DNA from: Bradyrhizobium sp. 132
Lineage (GTDB): Bacteria; Pseudomonadota; Alphaproteobacteria; Rhizobiales; Xanthobacteraceae
Direction: 5' to 3'
Assembly (NCBI RefSeq): GCF_023074185.1
Contig: NZ_JADPKY010000092.1
Coordinates: forward strand, 1 to 64,000
DNA length: 64,000 bases
In this document: piece by piece, positions 43,541-51,960 of the stretch
Layout: every line of letters starts with the position of its first letter
Numbering within the stretch: the stretch's first letter is position 1
Made by a program: the position numbers and the translations under genes
The notes under the pieces: model-generated
What the model saw: only the letters and a program-made list of their open reading frames with translations
Databases searched by the model: none
Told to the model about the DNA's origin: nothing

Positions 43541-44310
43541 GGCGGGCCATCGTTGTCTTGGCGCTTGCGCTCTGGCCGGGGCTCGCGCATGCCGGTTTGA
43601 CCGAGCAGCAGATCGGGCGCGTCGGCTTCGATCCTCCTCAGGGCGCCCGCGTTCCGTTATCCCTGCAGTTTAGGGCAGTCGGCGGTGACACCGTCACCCT
43701 TCGCGATGCGATCGACGGACGTCCGACCCTGCTGCTTCCAGCGGACTTCACCTGCAAGCAGATTTGCGGGCCTGCGCTGACGATCGCAAGCTCGGCGCTG
43801 CAGCAGACCGGGTTTATCGCAGGACGCGACTACAGCCTCGTCATTGTCGGCATCGATCCGCGGGACACCATTGACGACGCCCGCCGCTTTACCCGGGGAC
43901 AGATCGGGGGCACGGGAACATCGGTCCTGACAGGATCGCAGGAGACTGTTGCCGCGCTGCTCGGTGCAATCGGATACCATGCCGAAATCGACGACAACCA
44001 TGACGCGATTGCGCATCCGGCAGCCTTCGTCACGCTCGCGTCCGACGGACGGGTCGTCCGCGCGCTGTCCAGCCTGGCGCTGCAGCCCGGTGACCTTCGC
44101 CTCGCTCTGTTGGATGCCGGTGACGGCCGGATCGGTGGACTCTCCGGGCGCATCGCGCTGCTCTGCTATGGATTTGACGCGGTACACGGAATCTACACCC
44201 GCAGGATCACAACGGTCCTACAGATTTTCGGAGCATCCACGGTTGCCATTATGGCCGCCCTCGTCGGGCTGATGCTGGTCCGCAGCAGGCGTCGGGGAGC
44301 CTCGGCATGA
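43537..44310 (+). CDS. SCO1/SenC-family copper chaperone
   Basis: A 257-residue exported protein with a signal peptide (MRRAIVVLALALWPGLAHAG) and a C-terminal helix (STVAIMAALVGLMLVRSRRR). The thioredoxin-fold part keeps the copper-binding Cys pair in ADFTCKQICGPALTIASSAL (CxxxC) and a later His in DDNHDAIAHPAAFVTLASDG. SCO proteins deliver copper to the CuA site of subunit II, which is encoded by the next gene. Genes overlap by four bases at both ends. Confidence 0.88.
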   Translation: MRRAIVVLALALWPGLAHAGLTEQQIGRVGFDPPQGARVPLSLQFRAVGGDTVTLRDAIDGRPTLLLPADFTCKQICGPALTIASSALQQTGFIAGRDYSLVIVGIDPRDTIDDARRFTRGQIGGTGTSVLTGSQETVAALLGAIGYHAEIDDNHDAIAHPAAFVTLASDGRVVRALSSLALQPGDLRLALLDAGDGRIGGLSGRIALLCYGFDAVHGIYTRRITTVLQIFGASTVAIMAALVGLMLVRSRRRGASA

Positions 44311-45248
44311 ATTCGTTATTCAGGCTGCCGGAAGCGAGCACGCACGCCGTCACGGTTGATCACATCTTCTATCTTCTGCTCTTCCTTTCCGGGGCTACCG
44401 TGGTCCTCGTCTTCGGGCTCATCCTGCTGTTTGCCGTCCGATATCGGCGCGGATCTCCCGCCAAGCGCGGCCCGATGCCTGAGATTCTCAGCCGCGAGTT
44501 CGAAATCGGTTGGACGGTCGCGACGTTGTTGACGTTCGCCTTCCTATTCTGGTGGGCATCTTCTGCTGACCTCAGCAGCCTTGCCGCACCCACCGGCGCA
44601 CTTGAAATTCACGTCGTCGCCAAGCAGTGGATGTGGAAGACGCAACATCCGAACGGCGCGCGTGAGATCAATGCCCTTCACGTGCCGCTGGATAAACCAG
44701 TCCATCTCCTAATGAGCTCGCAGGACGTGATCCATTCGTTCTTCGTCCCCGCGTTTCGGGTCAAGAAGGACGTGCTGCCTGGCCGCGACACCGACATCTG
44801 GTTTCAGGCCAACAAGAGCGGCACCTTCCCACTGCTCTGCGCCGAGTATTGCGGCACCAATCATTCCATGATGCGCGGCAAGATCGTCGTCATGCGACAG
44901 GATGACTATGCCAAATGGCTGGTCCAGCAGCCGGAGGGCGACGACCTTGCTCATGATGGCGCCAGGCTGTTCGTATCGCAGGGATGCTCGGGCTGCCACG
45001 CCGTCTCCTCGAACGTCCACGCGCCGCGCCTGGCGGGTCTTTATGGCCGCGCGGTGCAGCTGGCGGATGGGCGCACGGTTTCCGCGGACGATGCCTACAT
45101 CCGCGATTCGATCCTGCAGCCGAAGCGCGACGTCGTGGCCGGCTTCGAGCCGATCATGCCGAGCTTCAAAGGGCTGCTCGACGACGGAGAGATCCAGAGC
45201 CTGACCGCCTATATCCGCTCGCTCAGAGAGGAGCAGCAAAATGACTGA
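44307..45248 (+). CDS. coxB: Cytochrome c oxidase subunit II with fused cytochrome c (caa3 type)
   Basis: A 313-residue subunit II. Two helices (IFYLLLFLSGATVVLVFGLI and VGWTVATLLTF-like) anchor it. The CuA ligands are Cys178, Cys182, His186 and Met189 in LCAEYCGTNHSMM, with an upstream His in VIHSFFVPAFRVKKDVLPGR. A C-terminal cytochrome c domain has Cys227-Cys230-His231 (CSGCH) and a distal Met in IMPSFKGLLDDG. The fusion defines a caa3-type oxidase, which takes electrons through its own haem c from ActE. It overlaps coxA by eight bases. Confidence 0.93.
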   Translation: MNSLFRLPEASTHAVTVDHIFYLLLFLSGATVVLVFGLILLFAVRYRRGSPAKRGPMPEILSREFEIGWTVATLLTFAFLFWWASSADLSSLAAPTGALEIHVVAKQWMWKTQHPNGAREINALHVPLDKPVHLLMSSQDVIHSFFVPAFRVKKDVLPGRDTDIWFQANKSGTFPLLCAEYCGTNHSMMRGKIVVMRQDDYAKWLVQQPEGDDLAHDGARLFVSQGCSGCHAVSSNVHAPRLAGLYGRAVQLADGRTVSADDAYIRDSILQPKRDVVAGFEPIMPSFKGLLDDGEIQSLTAYIRSLREEQQND

Positions 45249-46914
45249 CGCCCTGCTCGCCGGAGAGCTGCCGCTGCCGCCGCGCCCCGACTATCTGCGC
45301 CACGGCGCGACGATCTCGTCCTGGCTTGCCACGACAGACCACAAGCGCATCGCAATCCTTTACGCGATCACGATCACGTTCTTCTTTTTCATGGGAGGCG
45401 CCGCAATCACCGCCGTTCGGCTCGAGCTATTCCAGCCGAACGGATGGCTGTTGACCTCGGACACTTACAACAAGCTGTTCTCGTTCCACGGAATCATCAT
45501 GGTCTGGTTCTTCTTGGTGCCGTCGATCCCGAATACGTTCGGAAACTTTCTACTGCCGCTGATGATCGGGGCTCCGGACGTCGCCTTTCCCCGCCTCAAT
45601 CTTTTCAGCTGGTATTTGACCGTCGCTGCCGGCGCTTTCACGGTTTATGCGCTCGTCGCCGGAGGCGTCGACACCGGCTGGACGTTCTACACGCCTTATT
45701 CGTCGATGTTCTCCAACACCCACGTCTTCGCGGCGGCCGCGGGCGTGTTCGTTGTCGGCTTTGCCAGCATCGCCACGGGAGTGAACTTCATCACGACCAC
45801 CCACATGCTTCGTGCTCCCGGCATGACCTGGTTCCGGCTTCCGCTGTTCGTCTGGGCGATCTACGCGACGTCGCTGATCATGGTGCTTGCCACCCCGGTG
45901 CTCGCCATCTCGCTCCTGCTCGTGATCGCGGAGCGCGTGCTGGGCTTGCCGATCTTCGATCCGGCTCGCGGCGGCGATCCGATCCTGTTCCAGCACCTGT
46001 TCTGGTTCTACTCGCACCCGGCGGTTTACATCATGGTCCTGCCGGCGATGGGCGTCGTGTCCGAAATAATCCCATGCTTCGCGAGGCGGCGGATTTTCGG
46101 ATACGACTTCATGGTCTATGCAATGCTTGCGATTGCGGGCGTCGGGTTCTTCGTCTGGGGCCACCACATGTTTGTCTCCGGACAGTCGGCCCTTGCCAGC
46201 CTCGTCTTCTCCTTCCTCTCCTTCATCATCGCCGTGCCGTCGGCAATCAAAGTTTTCAACTGGACCGCTTCGCTGTATCGCGGTCAGATCAGCTTCGAAT
46301 CGCCGATGCTGTATGCGCTCGGCTTCGTTGGTCTGTTTACGACGGGCGGGCTTTCCGGGCTGTTCCTCGCCTCGATTCCGGTGGACATCCATGTCACCGA
46401 CACCTACTTCGTCGTCGCGCACTTCCACTACATCATGGTGGGCGGCTCGGTGTCCGCCTTCTTTGCCGGGCTCCACTTCTGGTGGCCCAAGGTCACGGGC
46501 AAGCTCTATCCGGAGAGCTGGGCAAAGTTCGCGGCCATCCTCATGTATGCCGGCTTCAACATGACATTCCTGCCGCAATTCTTCGCCGGGTACCTCGGCA
46601 TGCCGCGCCGCTACCATACCTATCCGGCGGAGTTTCAGATCTACAATGTCATGTCGTCTGCGGGAGCGGCGGTCCTCGCCATCGCCTACTTGTTGCCTCT
46701 GGGATATCTCACCTGGTCCCTGTTCTACGGCGGAAAGGCCGCGAAGAACCCTTGGGGTGCGACAGGGCTGGAGTGGACCACGGGCTCTCCGCCTCCCCCG
46801 AAGAATTTTGACAGGCAGCCCCGCGTAGATCGCGGGCCGTATGCCTACCACGCCGAAGGCATGTCGGCTGGAACCGATCCTCCCGAAATGCAAAACGCAA
46901 GAGAAACGCGATGA
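45241..46914 (+). CDS. coxA: Haem-copper oxidase subunit I, A2 subtype (caa3)
   Basis: A 557-residue subunit I with 12 helices. The crosslinked His-Tyr site reads Tyr257-Ser258-His259-Pro260-Ala261-Val262-Tyr263, the YSHPxV signature of A2-type oxidases; the D-channel Glu of A1 enzymes is absent. CuB histidines 308 and 309 are in WGHHMFVSGQS, and VVAHFHYIMVGGSVSAFFAG holds the haem a3 and a ligands. A Tyr/Ser pair takes over proton transfer in A2 enzymes. It reduces O2 and pumps protons in the complex with ActA-F. It overlaps coxC by four bases. Confidence 0.95.
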   Translation: MTDALLAGELPLPPRPDYLRHGATISSWLATTDHKRIAILYAITITFFFFMGGAAITAVRLELFQPNGWLLTSDTYNKLFSFHGIIMVWFFLVPSIPNTFGNFLLPLMIGAPDVAFPRLNLFSWYLTVAAGAFTVYALVAGGVDTGWTFYTPYSSMFSNTHVFAAAAGVFVVGFASIATGVNFITTTHMLRAPGMTWFRLPLFVWAIYATSLIMVLATPVLAISLLLVIAERVLGLPIFDPARGGDPILFQHLFWFYSHPAVYIMVLPAMGVVSEIIPCFARRRIFGYDFMVYAMLAIAGVGFFVWGHHMFVSGQSALASLVFSFLSFIIAVPSAIKVFNWTASLYRGQISFESPMLYALGFVGLFTTGGLSGLFLASIPVDIHVTDTYFVVAHFHYIMVGGSVSAFFAGLHFWWPKVTGKLYPESWAKFAAILMYAGFNMTFLPQFFAGYLGMPRRYHTYPAEFQIYNVMSSAGAAVLAIAYLLPLGYLTWSLFYGGKAAKNPWGATGLEWTTGSPPPPKNFDRQPRVDRGPYAYHAEGMSAGTDPPEMQNARETR

Positions 46915-47555
46915 GCGACGAAAGCGCACTGCTGAGAGAACCCTGGTTGGATTTCGGCCGGCAGCGCGAGGCAGGCAAGTTCGGCATATGGGTCTTCCTC
47001 GCCAGCGAGACGCTGTTCTTTGGGGCGCTGATATTGACCTACACAGTTTGTCGTATCGAACATCCGGATGCGTTCACCGCGGCCGGGCGTGAGACAAATA
47101 TCTGGTATGGCACGATCAACACCGCCGTGCTGTTGACGAGCAGCCTCACCATGGCCATGGCTTCGCAAGCGTCCGAAGCGTCTGCCCGACTGCGACGGCT
47201 CGTCCTCGTGTGCCTCATGCTCACCGCGATGCTCGGGCTCGCGTTCATCGTCATCAAGGGCTTCGAGTACAAGGAAGACATTGACAAGCAGCTCGTACCG
47301 GGAGCCGGGTTTGCATTGTCTCAGCCCGGAGCGCAGCTGTTTTATGGATTTTATTGGCTGGTCACGGGCGTCCACGCGATCCACCTTTCCATCGGGATTG
47401 CTCTCGTGAGCCGCTTGTTCTGGGTGCTGCTCCGGCGCCAACTTCCGGCGAAAGACAATCCCGAGATCGAGGTCACAGCCCTCTACTGGCATCTGGTCGA
47501 TATCGTGTGGATCTTCCTGTATCCGCTGATCTATTTGCCGGGCCGTGCATCATGA
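46911..47555 (+). CDS. coxC: Cytochrome c oxidase subunit III
   Basis: A 214-residue subunit III with five helices. GKFGIWVFLASETLFFGALI contains the conserved Glu-Thr near residue 33, LVTGVHAIHLSIGIALVSRL and ALYWHLVDIVWIFLYPLIYL are the conserved C-terminal helices (His-x-x-His, and WHLVDIVW). It lacks the two extra N-terminal helices of mitochondrial subunit III, as in bacterial caa3 enzymes. It overlaps both neighbours by four bases. Confidence 0.94.
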   Translation: MSDESALLREPWLDFGRQREAGKFGIWVFLASETLFFGALILTYTVCRIEHPDAFTAAGRETNIWYGTINTAVLLTSSLTMAMASQASEASARLRRLVLVCLMLTAMLGLAFIVIKGFEYKEDIDKQLVPGAGFALSQPGAQLFYGFYWLVTGVHAIHLSIGIALVSRLFWVLLRRQLPAKDNPEIEVTALYWHLVDIVWIFLYPLIYLPGRAS

Positions 47556-47851
47556 ACAGGCAAGGTGAATCAGGTGGTGTTGTGCGCCACCTATGGGCGA
47601 GGAACCTCTTGATCTGGGCAGCGCTCCTCGCACTCCTCGTGCTCAGCCTGGTCGCCGCCTATGTTCCCATGGGCCGAATGACAACAGCCAGCGGCATTAT
47701 CATTGCGGGGGTGAAATCGACCCTCGTCGTCTTGCTCTTCATGGAACTCGCCTCAGCAAAGCCGCTGATCCGGATCGCGGCGATCTCGGGGCTTGTTTTC
47801 GTGATCGCGATGTTCGCATTGACCTTCGCTGATGTTCTCGCACGAATCTAA
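47552..47851 (+). CDS. Cytochrome c oxidase subunit IV-like protein
   Basis: A 99-residue protein with three helices (LLIWAALLALLVLSLVAAYV, IIIAGVKSTLVVLLFMELAS, IAAISGLVFVIAMFALTFAD), the fold of small CoxD/CtaF-type subunit IV proteins. The Lys in the middle helix and the following Glu of MEL fit that family. It is the last gene of the operon; its ATG overlaps the coxC stop (ATGA). No terminator hairpin with a T-run was seen downstream. Confidence 0.8.
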   Translation: MNRQGESGGVVRHLWARNLLIWAALLALLVLSLVAAYVPMGRMTTASGIIIAGVKSTLVVLLFMELASAKPLIRIAAISGLVFVIAMFALTFADVLARI

Positions 47852-48050
47852 CGCGCGGGAGCACTTAACTTTCGGTACCTTTTGCTACCCCGCATGCATT
47901 GAAGCGCTCTGATGCAGCCACCTTCGAACGTAAGCTTGGGAGAGGAGAACTTTTGCTGCGCTCAAAGGGTGACTGCACCAGTTCGCTCGTGAAGCCATGC
48001 GCCTCTCCGTGAGGCACACCGCCGGCGACCATTAGGCGGACGTTGGTGGC

Positions 48051-48764
48051 TCACGAGTTCTGAAACTCCTTCATGTCGAGCCGCAGACCGGCTTTGTTTG
48101 CTTGCTCTGCTGTGACGTAAGGCAGACCATAATAGCTTAGCTTCGGGCTCCATCGCCCCGTTTGGCCCGGGTAAGGGAAGGCATAGGTGCCCCCACCAAC
48201 GGACGCCTCGCGGGATATCACAACCGCCGCGAGCTTTCCGCCGCTGTCGAAAACGAGGTCGGAGACATAGCCATAGCCTTGGCCTGCCTGCAGCCGCGCA
48301 TAATCTCCGATGACCTTGGAGACCGAGAATTCGTGCGGCTCTGCTTGCGCCTGATCAGGGTCAACAAAGAGGCCGTACTCTCGCGACCTCAAATCGGAAA
48401 AGTCGGCCACGATAGCTCCTTCGTGAAGCGGGCGCAGCACCCGGTTGAAGGGAATTCGGGAGATGAACTCCGGCTCATCCTTTGTTCTGAAGCCTTCGAC
48501 GAGCAAAGAATCAATCCGCCCGTCGTCCGCCAAGGTCACGTTCCGGACGGCTCCCAGATACTCACCTTTCAACGAGAACACCGCGCTCCCAAGCAGTCGC
48601 GAAGCACGGTATCCATTATAGACCGTGTTGACGAACTGCTCGGACTGCGCCGGCTGTTCCGTGGCCGTCTGCGTCGCCGTCTCTGCCCATGAGGGACCCA
48701 ACAGAACGGAGGTCGAGATTGTACCTATGACAATTGCAAGGGTGATCCTGCTCTTTACGCCCAT
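48051..48764 (-). CDS. Exported PRC-barrel domain protein, double type
   Basis: A 237-residue protein with a signal peptide (RITLAIVIGTISTSVLLGPS, cleavage near WAETA). Two PRC-barrel-like halves can be read: ASRLLGSAVFSLKGEYLGAV with VRNVTLADDGRIDSLLVEGF, and FSVSKVIGDYARLQAGQGYG with YVSDLVFDSGGKLAAVVISR. The C-terminus is YGLPYVTAEQANKAGLRLDM. Third PRC-type exported protein in the window. It faces the end of the respiratory operon. Function unknown. Confidence 0.82.
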   Translation of the reverse strand: MGVKSRITLAIVIGTISTSVLLGPSWAETATQTATEQPAQSEQFVNTVYNGYRASRLLGSAVFSLKGEYLGAVRNVTLADDGRIDSLLVEGFRTKDEPEFISRIPFNRVLRPLHEGAIVADFSDLRSREYGLFVDPDQAQAEPHEFSVSKVIGDYARLQAGQGYGYVSDLVFDSGGKLAAVVISREASVGGGTYAFPYPGQTGRWSPKLSYYGLPYVTAEQANKAGLRLDMKEFQNS

Positions 48765-49131
48765 TCAGTGCTCCTGCGATCCGTCGTGCCAACATTACCG
48801 TTGATCGTATAATCGTTTCCGATGCGGGAAGTTCTGGGCGCCGGTCAAGCGAACGGTCCGCTGCCGTGCCAAGGAGAGAGTGCCGCGACCAATCGGGTAC
48901 CCGGCCCTTAGGAAACGCACCGCAGATCCACGCGTGCACATCCAGGCAACGCTATTACATGCCTCGGCCGACGTACTTAATTCGTTGCTCGCACATCAGA
49001 CGCAAGCTCACGATCCAGGCCTCGGGGACCAGGTCAGGTTTCTCCTGACGGATCTTCACCCTAAGCCCGACTGTGAGAAGGCCGGCGTGCGCCCCACATC
49101 TGGGTAAATCGCCGTTCCAAGGAGACGCGAA
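48765..49131. other. Non-coding gap of about 370 bases
   Basis: Divergent intergenic region between the exported PRC-barrel gene and the frameshifted Crp/Fnr gene. No supported reading frame, no clear EcfG promoter and no GTACG dyad were seen in it. Confidence 0.5.
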
Positions 49132-49937
49132 ATGTTGAGCAACGAACTCCTCCTGCCGACGCGCAGTTCGACGCCGTCTCTCGAACCTTCACGAGAGCGC
49201 AATCAAACGCCGCACGCCCACCACGCAACGAACGATCTGGTACGTCGCCTTCCACAGGCATCACGCACCCGGTTAGTCGAACTCTGCGACCAAGTAACGC
49301 TGCGACCGAGACAACTGCTGCAGGAACGTAATCTGCCGTTGCAGCATGCCTATTTTCTTGAAAATGGCGCGGCCTCGCTGACCGCCAAGGCCGGAGACTG
49401 CCTCCCCGTCGAGATACAGACTGTCGGAGCAAAGGATTTCATTGGCATCCCTCTGATCCTTGGCATGCGCGTTTCCCCTCACCGTTGCATGGTTCAGGTC
49501 TCCGGGAGAGCCTTGCGCATCGAGGCCGATGCTTTGATCGAGTTGGTGAGGGGGATGTCGAGATCCAGAAGCTGTTGCTGAGGTACGTGCAGGCCACCCT
49601 GATCCAAAGCTCGCAGCTGGCGGCATGTAATTCGCGTCACAGCTTGCAGCAACGATTGGCTCGGTGGCTTCTCGTTGCAGAGGATAAATTGTTCTCCCGC
49701 GAAATCCCGCTCACGCATCGATGCATGGCACAGGCCCTAGGAGTTCGGCGCGCAGGTATCACTTCGACAATGGGCGAAATGGAAGCGCGAGGCATCATCA
49801 AGCGAGGCCGCGCTCAAGTCGAGATTCTGGATCAGTCGCAACTCGAGCCTCTGTCCTGCAACTGCTATCGCGTGATTCTATCTGCACATGAGAACTCTCT
49901 CAATGGAGCCAACGCTGGACAAACAAGCAATTCGTGA
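49132..49937 (+). pseudogene. Frameshifted Crp/Fnr-family regulator
   Basis: Two overlapping frames encode one regulator. The first frame (49132 to about 49550) gives the barrel domain ending IEADALIELVRG; it then runs into GMSRSRSCC and a stop at 49581. The second frame resumes with GDVEIQKLLLRYVQATLIQS and the winged helix QALGVRRAGITSTMGEMEAR, ending at 49937. Comparison with the intact paralogue at 8624 (RIQSDQLIALIKSDVELEKM) places the break at a run of five G (49550-49554); one more G would restore the frame. Either a recent mutation, a phase-variable run or an assembly error. Confidence 0.82.
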
Positions 49938-50162
49938 TTGATGGCTCAAAGGAATGATGGCTTGGGCGGCGCAATGCGCTCGCCTTGTCCGGTTGCGTAC
50001 CGAGTTCTGACCGGCGCAGCGAACGCTACGTGTCTTACCTCGTTAGCGATCGCAAGCTGCCCGGGACTCGAATGCGAAGAGCTTTGTGTGCAGAAGCTAC
50101 GCTCCGCCGGCGGCGGGAATGGCCGGATCTGCGCCCCGCTACCAATCGAATGACTGCCAGTC

Positions 50163-51308
50163 TTGCGGGATAGCCAGGAGCCAGTCGCCAGCTTGCCGAA
50201 GTCCAACCTCTCCAGAGCAACGACTATCTTCGGGCAGTACGGCACCACCGCGCGCGTTGCGCCGCTGGTGTTCGTTCTGCTCACCCCGATGGGCGAGCAT
50301 GTTTTTCACCTTTCTCCGATCTGGATCTTCGGATCCGGTGTTCTCGCAATAGCTGTACTCGCTGAATGGATTCGCGTAGCAACCGACCAGCTCTCCTCCC
50401 ACACCGGTCCTGCCATAGGCGGTCTCCTGACCGTCAGTCTTGGAAGCTTGGCCGAACTCATTCTTGCGCTATTTGTTCTCGCGCGCGGCCATGTCGAGGT
50501 GGTCCATGCCCAGATCACCGGGTCCATAGCGGCGACCTGCTTGTTGGGGCTGGGTCTGGCCATCGTCGCCGGCGGGTTCAATCGCGAGCGTCAGAGCTTC
50601 ACACAAGCGCGCGCTGGGTTGTTGTCAAGCATGCTTGTTCTGTCGGTGATCGCTCTCATTCTGCCCGCAGTGTTCGACTACACGGGTCGCAGCATCCGTC
50701 ATGTCAACAACGTGAATGCCTCTGACGAGCTGCTTAGCCTCGCGGTGTCCGTGGTCCTGCTAATCCTCTACTCCGGAAACCTTGTCTTCACCCTCATTAC
50801 CCACTGGAATGTCTTCGCGCCCAATGAGGAGGCTTCGGCGAACAATGCGTGGTCATCGACCACATGCTTGATCGTGTTACTGGCATGCACCTGCGCGGCG
50901 GCCCTGCAGAGCGACTTTGTCTCCGGCGCTCTGACGGAAACGGCCACATCGACGGGTGTGACACCACTCTTTCTTGGCGTCGTCGTGCTTGCTCTTGTGG
51001 GCACCAGCTCGGACATTTTTGCGGCCGTCTGGTTCGCTCGGCGCGACCGGATGGGACTTGTGATGACGCTCTGCATTGGATCCGCCATTCAGATTGCGCT
51101 GGTTGTTGCTCCGCTTCTCGTCATTTTCTCGTGGATGATCGGGAAGCCAATGACCCTTGTCTTCCAAAATCCCGTCGACCTCTTTTCAATCGCCGGCACA
51201 GCGTTCATCGTGAACGCCATCACGAGAGACGCCGAGACCACCTGGTTCGAGGGCGTAATGCTGATTGGAGTTTACGTCGTATTGGCCCTTGCGTACTTCT
51301 TTTCTTGA
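50163..51308 (+). CDS. Calcium/cation:proton antiporter, CAX family (divergent)
   Basis: About 381 residues and 11 hydrophobic segments in two halves. The first half carries TVSLGSLAELILALFVLARG, the c-1 type motif with its Glu, and the second VVVLALVGTSSDIFAAVWFA, where the usual Glu of the matching c-2 motif (GNAAE) is Asp. A polar loop between helices 5 and 6 holds RSIRHVNNVNASDELLSLAV. CAX proteins exchange Ca2+ or other divalent cations for protons. The start is uncertain: TTG 50163 opens the frame without an ATG before the first helix. Confidence 0.85.
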   Translation: MRDSQEPVASLPKSNLSRATTIFGQYGTTARVAPLVFVLLTPMGEHVFHLSPIWIFGSGVLAIAVLAEWIRVATDQLSSHTGPAIGGLLTVSLGSLAELILALFVLARGHVEVVHAQITGSIAATCLLGLGLAIVAGGFNRERQSFTQARAGLLSSMLVLSVIALILPAVFDYTGRSIRHVNNVNASDELLSLAVSVVLLILYSGNLVFTLITHWNVFAPNEEASANNAWSSTTCLIVLLACTCAAALQSDFVSGALTETATSTGVTPLFLGVVVLALVGTSSDIFAAVWFARRDRMGLVMTLCIGSAIQIALVVAPLLVIFSWMIGKPMTLVFQNPVDLFSIAGTAFIVNAITRDAETTWFEGVMLIGVYVVLALAYFFS

Positions 51309-51481
51309 AGTGCAACGCCAGACGGACTCAACAGCGGCAACCGTTCGAGCTCCAAAGTAGTTGCGTCTTGGCAGATCGGGCCGCCGGCCATCGCCCCGGC
51401 GTGTCTCCAAGATCGAAGTGGGACCCCTTTCGGAGCAGACCCTCGCGGTTACCGGACGCGCCGAGCGCCCGTCGATCAGCG

Positions 51482-51655
51482 CTAAAAAATCACCTCCCCC
51501 GCGAAAAAGGCGAGGAGCACGAGCACCAGAAAAATCGCAACAGCCGCGAAAAATGGCCACTTGGCGATAGTGGACGCACCGGCGGCGATTCCGCTGAATC
51601 CGAGCAATCCGGCTACGATCGATATCACAAAGAAGATCAACGCCCACTTCAGCAT
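51482..51655 (-). CDS. DUF1328 small membrane protein
   Basis: Fifty-seven residues (MLKWALIFFVISIVAGLLGF, then SGIAAGASTIAKWPFFAAVA and IFLVLVLLAFFAGEVIF). This is the DUF1328 (YtjA-like) family of two-helix inner-membrane proteins, recognised over its whole length. AGGAG precedes the ATG by about seven bases. The family is often stress-induced; its function is unknown. A direct repeat with 13-bp units lies about 90 bases upstream. Confidence 0.88.
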   Translation of the reverse strand: MLKWALIFFVISIVAGLLGFSGIAAGASTIAKWPFFAAVAIFLVLVLLAFFAGEVIF

Positions 51656-51960
51656 GACAAGCTCCTGCGGCCTTATTTACAGTTGACGTACGCACAAGTC
51701 TGCAATCCCACCCAGCTCGAAGGTGCTCTCGGACTTGCCTAGCGACAATCGTTCTGCCGACAATCGTTCTAGGCATTCGGCGTTCCGATCTGAACGTTTT
51801 ATGTCCGACAGAAAGTCGGCACACCTGCGTACGCGCTGCGTCAGAAGCCAAGCGAACTGAAATGTTTGTTCGCGACCGGACAGTCATCGGGGTCTCGACG
51901 TCTTTTTTAATCAGTGAATGCGAATTATCTTCTTAGCTTCAGTGAGCGAGGCAATCCCAA
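51656..51960. other. Intergenic region with direct repeat
   Basis: About 300 bases between the DUF1328 gene and the exported protein gene at 51961, which diverge. Promoters for both must lie here. The only feature seen is the 13-bp direct repeat at 51743-51770. Confidence 0.5.
51743..51770. repeat. 13-bp direct repeat upstream of DUF1328 gene
   Basis: CGACAATCGTTCT occurs at 51743-51755 and again at 51758-51770, 15 bases apart, so the two copies lie on about the same helical half-turn pattern (one and a half turns). It is 88 bases upstream of the DUF1328 ATG and may be a pair of regulator half-sites. Confidence 0.45.

Noticed and set aside
45550..46929. Long frames overlapping coxA on both strands
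   Set aside because: Subunit I motifs are unambiguous in one frame; the others are shadows.
48765..48860. Possible EcfG-like site (GGAAAC ... ) before the 48051 PRC-barrel gene
   Set aside because: The -35-like GGAAAC has an extra A, and no CGTT lies at 16-17 bases.
51186..51887. Minus-strand frame of 233 codons spanning the DUF1328 gene
   Set aside because: The short DUF1328 frame inside it is a recognised family with a good ribosome site; the longer frame has no features.
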